NCBI RefSeq assembly: GCF_000733295.1
Contig: NZ_JPMI01000057.1
Span: 1 to 36,895, forward strand
Source of the DNA: Archangium violaceum Cb vi76
GTDB taxonomy: Bacteria > Myxococcota > Myxococcia > Myxococcales > Myxococcaceae
Direction of reading: 5' to 3'
DNA length: 36,895 nt
Position numbers and translations under genes: made by a program. This document shows, one piece after another, positions 15,950 to 22,666 of this stretch (its first letter is position 1; each line of letters starts with the position of its first letter). Below the pieces are notes generated by a model. That model was not told the DNA's origin, did no database searches, and saw nothing but the letters and a program-made list of their open reading frames with translations.

Positions 15950-16456
15950 CTAACACGGCCCGGACAGCTGCGCGGGGCCGCATCCGGACCCCGTCCCCGC
16001 GAACATGCCTTCGTACAGATGGCTCCGCACGCGCTCGGCCTGGGCCCCCAGTCCCGACTCCTCGAGGTGCCACGCCGCCCAGGCCCTCGCCGCGTCCAGG
16101 CGGGTCACCAGCGTGTAGGGCACCGGCGGCGGCCGGAAGTGGAAGATGACACTCATCGTCAGCACCACCGTGGGCGAGGTGATGACGTACGCCAGCCCCA
16201 GCAGCGTCCGGCGCATCAACGCCGCGTTCTTCTCGAGCCACAACGCGTGCCGCTGCCGCTGCTCGCTCGACAGGAGCCACAGGGCGCTCAAGTCGAAGAT
16301 GCAGACGTGCCGCTCTCCCCGCTGCAAATATTGAGTGGACCTGTCGAGGTAGGCCTCGAACTCCTGGCGAGAGAGCTCGCCGGTGAGACGCACGCCCAGC
16401 AGGGGCCAGAGAGAGTCATCGAAGGTGAAGGGGGCCGCGCGATTCATGGGAGCCAT
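15950..16456 (-). CDS. Hypothetical STAS/SpoIIAA-like protein
   Basis: About 168 residues from ATG 16456 (another ATG is at 16447; neither has a good ribosome binding site). The pattern LLGVRLTGELSRQEFEAYLD, then RHVCIFDLSALWLLSSEQRQRHALWL and GLAYVITSP is that of SpoIIAA/STAS-like single-domain proteins, in which a strand, a helix and a central IFDLS strand alternate. Such proteins bind small ligands or partner proteins. The end, GTGSGCGPAQLSGPC, carries two Cys. It lies just upstream of the second P450 on the same strand, 24 bases apart, so they probably share a transcript. Function unknown. Confidence 0.7.
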   Translation of the reverse strand: MAPMNRAAPFTFDDSLWPLLGVRLTGELSRQEFEAYLDRSTQYLQRGERHVCIFDLSALWLLSSEQRQRHALWLEKNAALMRRTLLGLAYVITSPTVVLTMSVIFHFRPPPVPYTLVTRLDAARAWAAWHLEESGLGAQAERVRSHLYEGMFAGTGSGCGPAQLSGPC

Positions 16457-16550
16457 GATGTGGAGGCGATCCCATTGTTCAGCAAGGTGCGCTCGTGTGT
16501 TTTGCCCAACCCGCGCGGTCGGGCACCATCGCAACGCACTTCTTCAACTC

Positions 16551-16593
16551 GGGTGCCACGCGCCACGGATTCAACCCGGAGTTCGTGGCACCC
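16551..16593. repeat. Long inverted repeat upstream of the STAS-like gene
   Basis: GGGTGCCACG (16551-16560) and CGTGGCACCC (16584-16593) are perfect 10-base complements around a 23-base loop. The right arm belongs to the palindromic repeat element at 16570-16624. Nothing else is seen in the 221-base gap 16457-16677. Confidence 0.6.
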
Positions 16594-16624
16594 TCACCCC
16601 GTCCCTCTCCCGGAGGGAGAGGGG
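16570..16624 (+). repeat. Palindromic intergenic repeat, copy A
   Basis: A 55-base element matching the reverse complement of 20312-20366 at 49 of 55 positions, with 29 consecutive identical bases. Its right end can fold (CCCTCTCCC / GGGAGAGGG). The last 35 bases match 20176-20210 at 34 of 35. It lies between the STAS-like gene and the end of the TPR gene. Confidence 0.85.
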
Positions 16625-16677
16625 TTCTTGGCTGCCGGGGGTTCTTGGACTTCTTGCAGCTGTATGGGTTTCCGGGG

Positions 16678-18096
16678 CTACTGGCTCAGCTTCGCCTGCA
16701 GCGAGGCCTGGGCCGCGTAGCCCGGCGCCGAGGCGGCCAGCTTCGTCCAGAGCGCCTTCGCGCCCTTCATGTCGCCCTTGGCCTTGAGCGTCTCGCCCAG
16801 CTGGTCCACCGCCGCCGGGTCCGAGCCCACCGCCACGCCCCACACCCGGTCCGCCGTGGGCTTGCCCAGCCCCACCAGCGTCCACGCCAGGCCCGCCTTC
16901 ACCCGCCCGTCCGGCCGCAGCGGCATCACCTGCCGGTACGCCGCCAGCGCCTCGTCGTAGCGCCCCTTGGCCAGCAGCTCCTCGCCCTGCTCCACCGTCT
17001 GCGTCAGCTGGGCCTCGAGTTCCGGCGTGCGCTCCACGTTCTGCATCGCCTGCACCGTCTCTTGCGAGATCGTCGGCGCCGCCGTGTTGTCACCGCCACC
17101 CGCCATCGGCCCGGACGCGCCGCCGCCCCGCAGGCCCCCGCCCGCCATCGGCCCCTGCGCCATCATCTGCCCGCCAGGCGTCAGGTCCAGCTTCGAGGCC
17201 CGGATGCGCCGGTCCTCGGCCCGCGTGGCCTGCCACTTCGCCATGCCGCCGGCCTTCACCGCCTCGTCCGTCATGCGGGCCAGCTTGCGCGCCAGCGCCG
17301 CCCGCGGCGAATCCGGGTGCGCCGCCAGGAAGGCCTCGAAGCCCTCGTACGCCGTCCGCAGGGAGCTCAGGTTCTCGCCCTTCGTCTCGTACAGCAGCGC
17401 CGAGCGCCCGAAGAGCGCGTCCGCCGACGTGGGCTCCACCTCCAGCACCCGCTCGTACGTCTTCAGCGCCCCCGCCGCGTCTCCGGAGAGGAAGTGCGCG
17501 TTGGCGCGCATCGACTCCACCTCCAGCACCGGCTCCAGCGCCGCGCGCGCGCAGGCCGCCGCTCCCGCGGTGTCGCCCTTCTTCGCGCGCTCCGCCGCCA
17601 CCGCCACCATCTCCTCCACCGGCGTCGCCGACGAGAAGCCGCACTTCGCCTCCGCGGGGCTCTTCACCGCCGCCTGGCCCAGCTTCTTGCGCTGCGCCAG
17701 GAAGAGCTCGCGCGCCCCCTTCCCCTTCTCCTCCGCCTGCAGGAAGTAGGGGATGGAGTCCGCCGCCCGGCCATTCGTGTAGTAGAGCTTGCCCAGCGAC
17801 GAGGCGATCTCGAACGTCTTCTCCCGCTCGCGCAGCCCCTGCATGCTGTCCAGCTGCTGGAGCAGCTCCGCCGCGGACGGAGGCGCCCGGCCCGTCATCG
17901 GCGGGTGGCCCTCCGGCATGGCGCCCGTGGCGGCGGCGCCCGAAGCGCCCGAGCCGAAGCTGGGGTGGCCCTCGGGCAGGCCCTGGGAGGCGGCCGGACG
18001 CTGGGCGTCCGAGCCGAGGGGCGGGTGACCGGCGGGCAGGTGGGTGGGCTCGGCCGCGAGCAGGGCCGCGGCGGTCAGGGCGAGGGAGAGGGTCAT
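16678..18096 (-). CDS. Secreted TPR-repeat protein
   Basis: A 472-residue exported protein. MTLSLALTAAALLAAEP is a short signal peptide. Residues 18-65 contain three related units, LPAGHPPLG, LPEGHPSFG and MPEGHPPMT. TPR-like helices follow, for example SSLGKLYYTNGRAADSIPYFLQAEEKG, ALKTYERVLEVEPTSADALFGRSALLY, and LLAKGRYDEALAAYRQVMPLRPDGRVKAGLAWTL near the C-terminus. A Gly/Met-rich linker (GPMAGGG twice) separates two TPR blocks. The ATG shares one base with the folK stop (TGATG), so translation is coupled. The role is unknown; a scaffold in the periplasm is a reasonable guess. The open extension to 18144 lies inside folK and is rejected. Confidence 0.8.
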   Translation of the reverse strand: MTLSLALTAAALLAAEPTHLPAGHPPLGSDAQRPAASQGLPEGHPSFGSGASGAAATGAMPEGHPPMTGRAPPSAAELLQQLDSMQGLREREKTFEIASSLGKLYYTNGRAADSIPYFLQAEEKGKGARELFLAQRKKLGQAAVKSPAEAKCGFSSATPVEEMVAVAAERAKKGDTAGAAACARAALEPVLEVESMRANAHFLSGDAAGALKTYERVLEVEPTSADALFGRSALLYETKGENLSSLRTAYEGFEAFLAAHPDSPRAALARKLARMTDEAVKAGGMAKWQATRAEDRRIRASKLDLTPGGQMMAQGPMAGGGLRGGGASGPMAGGGDNTAAPTISQETVQAMQNVERTPELEAQLTQTVEQGEELLAKGRYDEALAAYRQVMPLRPDGRVKAGLAWTLVGLGKPTADRVWGVAVGSDPAAVDQLGETLKAKGDMKGAKALWTKLAASAPGYAAQASLQAKLSQ

Positions 18097-18620
18097 CACT
18101 CGGTTACCGGGAGAAGGGTTTCGGGCCACCAGGTGGCCTCGCACCGGCGCACATCCTGGGGCGCCAGCTGGGAAAGCAGCTCCACCACCGTCATGCCGAG
18201 CACCGGGTGCTCCGCCTGGGGAGCGAGCTCGGCGAGCGGCTCCAGGGCGAATCGGCGCTTGTGCAGTTCCAGGTGGGGCACCTGGAGATTGGGATCCGCC
18301 ACCACCTCACCCTCCCACAGGAGGATGTCCAGGTCGATGGGCCTCGGTCCCCAGCGCGGTCCTCCGGGCTCGCGGCCCACGTCGCGCTCGATCTGCTTGA
18401 GGATGCACAGCAGCCGCTGCGGCGGCAGGCCACACTCCAGGGCCACCACGGCGTTGAGGTAGTGCGGCTGGGGCGGGCCCACGGGCGCACTCTCGAAGAG
18501 AGACGAGCAGCGAAGGACCGCCACTGCATCGATACGGGACATCGCCTCCAGGGCGGAGACGAGTTGGGCTTCGCGGTCTCCCTCGTTGGAGCCCAGCCCT
18601 ACATAGACGGTGGCGCTCAA
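18096..18620 (-). CDS. folK: 2-amino-4-hydroxy-6-hydroxymethyldihydropteridine pyrophosphokinase
   Basis: A 174-residue HPPK, which moves pyrophosphate from ATP to 6-hydroxymethyl-7,8-dihydropterin in folate synthesis. Signatures are YVGLGSNEGDRE at the start, SSLFESAPVGPPQPHYLNAVV, the diagnostic RWGPRPIDLDILLW with the metal-binding Asp pair, and VPHLELHKRRFALEPLAELAP. Translation starts at TTG 18620 overlapping the upstream FAH gene stop (TTGA), and ends in a one-base overlap with the TPR gene. It therefore sits in a tightly coupled set with dapB and the FAH-family gene rather than beside other folate genes; thyA-folA are elsewhere in the window. Confidence 0.95.
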   Translation of the reverse strand: MSATVYVGLGSNEGDREAQLVSALEAMSRIDAVAVLRCSSLFESAPVGPPQPHYLNAVVALECGLPPQRLLCILKQIERDVGREPGGPRWGPRPIDLDILLWEGEVVADPNLQVPHLELHKRRFALEPLAELAPQAEHPVLGMTVVELLSQLAPQDVRRCEATWWPETLLPVTE

Positions 18621-19384
18621 GGCCCCATCTCAACAGGGTTGGCCAGGGTCCCGATTCCCTCCAGCTCCACTTCCACCACGTCCCCGGCCACCAGCCGGCC
18701 CACCCCCGAGGGCGTCCCCGTGCTCACCAGGTCGCCCGGCAGGAGGGTCATGATGTGGGAGATGAAGGACACCAGCCTGGCGGGGCTGAAGACCATGTCG
18801 GACGTCCGGCTGTCCTGTCGCACCTGTCCATTCACCCGGCAGAGAATCTGGAGATCCGCCGGGGACAGGCCGGTGACGCTCCAGGGCCCGGCGCACGCGA
18901 AGGTGTCGTAGCCCTTGGCGCGGGTGTGCTGGATTTCCCGGCGCTGGACGTCGCGGGCCGTCACGTCGTTGATGCAGGTGAGGCCCCAGATGGCGCGAGC
19001 GGCGGTGGCCTCGTCGGCGTTCTTCAGGCGCTCGCCGATGACGAGCCCCAGCTCCGCCTCGTAGTGCACCTCCTGGCTCACCGGGGGAAGCTGGATGGGC
19101 GAGCGGTGCGCGTTGAGCGCGGTGGAGGGCTTGATGAAGATGAGGGGCTCGACCGGAACGGGCTTGCCCATCTCCTCGGCGTGCTTGCGGTAGTTCTGCC
19201 CGATGCAGACCACCTTGGAGGCCTCGGAGGGCACCAGCAACTGGACCGCGCTCAGCGCCACGCGCCGGCCGGTGTCCTTTCCGCCGGCCCAGGGCGCGCC
19301 GGAGAGCACCACCACCTCTTCACCCTCGATGCGGCCGTGGTGCGCACCCCCCTCGTGTTGGAAACGGCAATACCGCGTCGTCAT
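18617..19384 (-). CDS. Fumarylacetoacetate hydrolase family protein
   Basis: A 255-residue FAH-fold enzyme. The N-terminal subdomain is followed by [33 protein letters not shown], the metal-binding [14 protein letters not shown] and [13 protein letters not shown], then [11 protein letters not shown] and the [24 protein letters not shown] end. This matches the FAHD1/YcgM group: acylpyruvate hydrolases, oxaloacetate decarboxylases and 2-hydroxyhepta-2,4-diene-1,7-dioate isomerases. The precise substrate cannot be read. ATG 19384 overlaps the dapB stop by four bases; the long open frame to 19930 is inside dapB and is not part of the gene. Confidence 0.9.
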   Translation of the reverse strand: MTTRYCRFQHEGGAHHGRIEGEEVVVLSGAPWAGGKDTGRRVALSAVQLLVPSEASKVVCIGQNYRKHAEEMGKPVPVEPLIFIKPSTALNAHRSPIQLPPVSQEVHYEAELGLVIGERLKNADEATAARAIWGLTCINDVTARDVQRREIQHTRAKGYDTFACAGPWSVTGLSPADLQILCRVNGQVRQDSRTSDMVFSPARLVSFISHIMTLLPGDLVSTGTPSGVGRLVAGDVVEVELEGIGTLANPVEMGP

Positions 19385-20163
19385 GACGTCCTCTGGAAGC
19401 CGAGCACGTCGGCCATGTCGTAGAGCCCCGGCGAACGGCCCGTCACCCAGCGCGCCGCCCTCAGCGCCCCGAGGCCGAACTGGTCCCGGTTGGTGGCCCG
19501 ATGGGTGAGCTCGATGCGCTCGCCCTCGCCAAAGTAGTACACGGTGTGCTCGCCCACGACGTCTCCGCCGCGCAGCGTCTGCACCCCAATCTCCTGCTTC
19601 GGGCGCGCGCCCATCTGCCCGTGCCGGGCGAACGTCAGGTCGTCCTGGCTCCGGCCCAGCGCCGAGGCGAGCACCTCGGCCAGCTTGAGCGCCGTGCCCG
19701 AGGGCGCGTCCTTCTTCATGCGGTGGTGCGCCTCGAGCACCTCCACGTCGTAGCCCTCGCCCAGCACGCGGGCCAGCTCGGCGGCCATGCGGATGACCAC
19801 GTTCACGCCCACGGACGTGTTGGGGGCCAGCACCACGGGGATGGACTTCGCGCTCGCGGCGAGCTCGGCACGGGACTCGGGGGTGAAGCCCGTGGAACCG
19901 ATGACCATGGCGACACCGCGCTCGGCGCACTGGCGCGCGTGCGCCACGCTGGCCTCCGCGCTGGTGAAGTCGATGACCACCTGCGCCCGCGCCGTGTCGA
20001 GCACCCGGCCGAGATCGTCGCCCCCGGGCACACCGAGCTGCTCCAGGCGCGAGGTCTGGCGCGCGGTGGCTCCGGCCAACTCCAGGTCCTTGGACTCACG
20101 GACGAGCCGCAGCAGGGTGCCGCCCATGCGGCCAGTGACTCCAGTGATGACGGTGCGGATCAT
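19381..20163 (-). CDS. dapB: 4-hydroxy-tetrahydrodipicolinate reductase
   Basis: A 260-residue DapB that reduces hydroxytetrahydrodipicolinate with NAD(P)H in lysine and diaminopimelate synthesis. The Rossmann motif [37 protein letters not shown], the NTSVGVNV loop and the substrate signature [18 protein letters not shown] are all present. It follows dapA on the same strand after a 199-base gap packed with repeats, and overlaps the FAH-family gene by four bases. Length is normal. The ATG at 20163 has no strong ribosome binding site. Confidence 0.96.
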   Translation of the reverse strand: MIRTVITGVTGRMGGTLLRLVRESKDLELAGATARQTSRLEQLGVPGGDDLGRVLDTARAQVVIDFTSAEASVAHARQCAERGVAMVIGSTGFTPESRAELAASAKSIPVVLAPNTSVGVNVVIRMAAELARVLGEGYDVEVLEAHHRMKKDAPSGTALKLAEVLASALGRSQDDLTFARHGQMGARPKQEIGVQTLRGGDVVGEHTVYYFGEGERIELTHRATNRDQFGLGALRAARWVTGRSPGLYDMADVLGFQRTS

Positions 20164-20175
20164 GGTGTCCTCGAA

Positions 20176-20210
20176 ACCCTCACCCCGACCCTCTCCCGGA
20201 GGGAGAGGGG
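20176..20210 (+). repeat. Palindromic intergenic repeat, copy B (short)
   Basis: A 35-base copy of the right part of the element at 16570-16624, identical at 34 positions. It contains CTCTCCC-GG-AGGGAGAG, able to form a hairpin 13 bases upstream of dapB. Confidence 0.85.
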
Positions 20211-20228
20211 ATGTGTTGGCCCTCTGTC

Positions 20229-20298
20229 CACAGTGCGTGGTTCACGGTGCGTGGGTCACAGTGCGTGGTTCACAGTGCGTGGTTCACAGTGCGTTGCT
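20229..20298 (+). repeat. Five tandem 14-bp units between dapA and dapB
   Basis: Units start at 20229, 20243, 20257, 20271 and 20285. The consensus is CACAGTGCGTGGTT; units 1, 3 and 4 are identical, unit 2 has two changes and unit 5 three. There is no spacer, so it is not a CRISPR. The array lies between repeat copies B and C, which are inverted relative to each other. Confidence 0.9.
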
Positions 20299-20311
20299 CC
20301 CTCGCTCCACT

Positions 20312-20366
20312 CCCCTCTCCCCTCGGGAGAGGGACGGGGTGAGGGTGCCACGCATCCCGGGTTCAA
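20312..20366 (-). repeat. Palindromic intergenic repeat, copy C (inverted)
   Basis: Reverse-strand copy of the 55-base element (49 of 55 bases equal to copy A). Its end overlaps the dapA stop codon by a few bases. With copy B it forms inverted repeats around the 14-bp tandem array. Confidence 0.85.
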
Positions 20367-21253
20367 CCCTGGACGAGGCCCAGCTTGCGCAGCTCGGCCT
20401 CCAGCTTCTTCGCGTTGGGCTCGGACATGGGGACCAGGGGCAGGCGCAGCTCCGGTCCGAACAGTCCCAGCTTGTGCAGCGCCCACTTCACGGGAATCGG
20501 ATTGGACTCGATGAACAGCAGCCGGTGCAGCTCGTTCATCCGCACCTGGAGCTCCCGCGCCTTCGCCAGCTCACCGGCGCGAGCCGCGGCCACCAGGTCC
20601 GCCATCATCCGCGGGGCCACGTTGGAGGACACCGAGATGACCCCCTTGCCGCCGCAGGCGATGAACGGCAGCACGGTGAAGTCATCGCCGGACAGGAGCG
20701 TCAGCCGGTCGCCGCACTTCTCCATCAGGTCCACCGCGCGGGGCATGTTGCCCGTGGCCTCCTTGATGGCCACCACCTCGGGCACCTCGTCGCACAGGCG
20801 CAGCGCCGTCTCCGGCAGCAGGTCCACGCCCGTCCGGCCCGGCACGTTGTAGGCGATGATGGGGAAGCCGGGGTGCGCCCTGGCCACCGCGCGGAAGTGC
20901 TCCACCAGGCCCGCCTGCGTGGGCTTGTTGTAGTAGGGCGTGACGATGAGCGTGCCAGTCGCGCCGGCCTCGCGGGCGCTCTTCACGTTCGCCACCGTCT
21001 CCGCCGTGCTGTTGGAGCCCGCGCCGGCCACCACTGGCACCCGGCCCGCCGCCTCCTCCACCGCCACGCGGATGGCGCGGAAGCGCTCCTCGGCGGACAT
21101 CGTCACCGCCTCGCCCGTGGTGCCCATGGGGATGAGCACGTTCGTCCCCCCGGCGATCTGCTGCCGGACGAGCGCACGGAAGGAAGCCTCATCGAACGCT
21201 CCCTCCCGGAAGGGGGTGGCGAGCGCGGTCATCGAGCCTTCGAAGGTCCTCAT
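20363..21253 (-). CDS. dapA: 4-hydroxy-tetrahydrodipicolinate synthase
   Basis: A 296-residue TIM-barrel aldolase joining pyruvate and aspartate semialdehyde, the first committed lysine/DAP step. It shows MGTTGEAVTMSAEER (Thr-Thr of the proton relay), TPYYNKPTQAGLVEHF, AYNVPGRTGVDL with the Tyr and Arg of the active site, VVAIKEATGN with the Schiff-base Lys, and SGDDFTVLPFIACGGKGVISVSSN. The start at 21253 is 16 bases after the lysA stop, implying one transcript. The last codons overlap a palindromic repeat element by about four bases, so that element has probably supplied the stop region. Confidence 0.96.
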   Translation of the reverse strand: MRTFEGSMTALATPFREGAFDEASFRALVRQQIAGGTNVLIPMGTTGEAVTMSAEERFRAIRVAVEEAAGRVPVVAGAGSNSTAETVANVKSAREAGATGTLIVTPYYNKPTQAGLVEHFRAVARAHPGFPIIAYNVPGRTGVDLLPETALRLCDEVPEVVAIKEATGNMPRAVDLMEKCGDRLTLLSGDDFTVLPFIACGGKGVISVSSNVAPRMMADLVAAARAGELAKARELQVRMNELHRLLFIESNPIPVKWALHKLGLFGPELRLPLVPMSEPNAKKLEAELRKLGLVQG

Positions 21254-21269
21254 GCTGCGGCTTATATGT

Positions 21270-22511
21270 TCAGGGCCGCTCGCCGCGCCAGAGATCCTCG
21301 ACGCGCTCCCGCTCGCGCACCACCCGCCAGGCGTCCCCGTCCACCAGGACCTCGGCCGGCCGGGGCCGCGAGTTGTAGTTGGACGCCATGCTCATGCCGT
21401 AGGCGCCGGCCGTCATCAGCGCGTACAGCTCGCCCGCCTTGGGCAGCACCAGCTTGCGTTGACGGGCCAACACGTCGGTGGACTCGCACACCGGCCCAAC
21501 CACGTCCACCTCCACCTCCTTGCCGCGCCGCTGCACGAGCGGCTGCAGCCCGTGGTGGGCGTCGTAGAGGGCGGGGCGCATCAGGTCGTTCATGCCCGCG
21601 TCCACCACCACGAACTGGCGGGCCGGCGTCTTCTTGCGGAAGAGCACCCGGGTGACGAGCACCCCGGCGTTGCCCACCAGCAGGCGGCCCGGCTCGAAGA
21701 CGAGGGTGGCGCCGGTATCGCCCGCGGCGGCGATGGCGGTGCGCGCGTACTCGGCGGGCGTGGGGGGCGTCTCCTCGGTGTAGGTGATGCCCAGGCCCCC
21801 GCCGATGTCCAGGTACTGCAGCGCGTGCCCCTGGGCCTTCAGCTCCTTGTAGAGCCCGGCCATCTTGGTGAGCGCGGCCTTGAAGGGCGCGGTGCGGGTA
21901 ATCTGCGAGCCGATGTGGCAGTCCACCGCCACCGCCCGCAGGCCCTTCATCTTCTTGGCCCTGGCGTAGAGCGCCACCGTGTCCTCGAAGGGGACGCCGA
22001 ACTTGGACGTCTTCAGGCCGGTGGAGATGTGACGGTGGGTGCGTGCGTCCACGTTGGGATTCACACGCAGGGCGAAGGGCGCGCGCTTGCCCTGGGCGCG
22101 GCCCACGGCGTCGAGCAGCTCCAGCTCCTCGGGGCTCTCCACGTTGAAGAAGAGGATGCCGGCGGAGAGGGCCTGGGCCATCTCGTCGGCCGTCTTCCCC
22201 ACGCCGGCGAACACCGTCTTGCCGGGCTGGCCACCCGCGGCCTTCACCCGCGCCAGCTCACCGCCGGAGACGATATCGAAGCCACTGCCCTCCTCCGCCA
22301 ACAGCCGCAGCACCGCGAGGGTGGAGTTGGCCTTCATGGCGTAGCACACCAGGTGCGGGTGCTTGCCGAAGGCCTCCGTCACCACCCGGAAGTGCCGGCG
22401 CAACGTGGCGGTGGAGTAGACATACACGGGGGTGCCCACCGCGTCGGCGATGGCCGGCAGGGGCACGTCCTCGGCGTGCAGGACACGCTTGCGATAGCTG
22501 AAGTGATTCAC
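21270..22511 (-). CDS. lysA: Diaminopimelate decarboxylase
   Basis: A 413-residue PLP-dependent decarboxylase giving L-lysine from meso-diaminopimelate. Visible are the PLP-lysine region VCYAMKANSTLAVLRLL, GGELARVKAAG, RVNPNVDARTHRHISTGLKTSKFGV, the glycine loop YLDIGGGLGITY, VFEPGRLLVGNAG and GPVCESTDVLAR, with AYGMSMASNYNSRPRPAEVL near the end. Start is GTG 22511 in GTGA, overlapping the stop of the small lipoprotein gene. It is followed by dapA after 16 bases. Confidence 0.97.
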   Translation of the reverse strand: MNHFSYRKRVLHAEDVPLPAIADAVGTPVYVYSTATLRRHFRVVTEAFGKHPHLVCYAMKANSTLAVLRLLAEEGSGFDIVSGGELARVKAAGGQPGKTVFAGVGKTADEMAQALSAGILFFNVESPEELELLDAVGRAQGKRAPFALRVNPNVDARTHRHISTGLKTSKFGVPFEDTVALYARAKKMKGLRAVAVDCHIGSQITRTAPFKAALTKMAGLYKELKAQGHALQYLDIGGGLGITYTEETPPTPAEYARTAIAAAGDTGATLVFEPGRLLVGNAGVLVTRVLFRKKTPARQFVVVDAGMNDLMRPALYDAHHGLQPLVQRRGKEVEVDVVGPVCESTDVLARQRKLVLPKAGELYALMTAGAYGMSMASNYNSRPRPAEVLVDGDAWRVVRERERVEDLWRGERP

Positions 22512-22657
22512 GGCGTCCCAGCGTCAGGGGAGGGATTCGCCGGAGGCGGCGGTTGCGCCTCCGGAGCACGGGCTGGCGGACGCGGCGGCCCCTTGATACC
22601 GCAGGCCGCCCCGGCCAGCACCGCGAGCAACAGGATGAGACCGCGCGGCCCGGGCAT
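22508..22657 (-). CDS. Small LptM/YifL-like lipoprotein
   Basis: A 49-residue gene. Translation of the minus strand from ATG 22657 gives a signal peptide MPGPRGLILLLAVLAGAA followed by the lipidated Cys of CGIKGPPRPP, then a proline-rich tail ending PSPDAGTP. The CGxKGP start of the mature part is the signature of LptM (formerly YifL), the lipoprotein that assists LptD maturation, and small genes of this kind commonly lie just ahead of lysA or dapF. Its stop overlaps the lysA GTG, and it begins nine bases after the outer-membrane protein gene. The tail is longer in proline than in E. coli LptM, so function is by analogy. Confidence 0.75.
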   Translation of the reverse strand: MPGPRGLILLLAVLAGAACGIKGPPRPPARAPEAQPPPPANPSPDAGTP

Positions 22658-22666
22658 GGCGCGCGA

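Noticed and set aside
14876-16720. A 614-codon plus-strand frame opposite the second P450
   Set aside because: Shadow of the P450 and STAS-like genes; composition is Arg/Gln/His/Leu-rich and featureless.
20229-20298. CRISPR-like array
   Set aside because: The units are only 14 bases long and directly abut with no spacers, and no cas gene is in the window.
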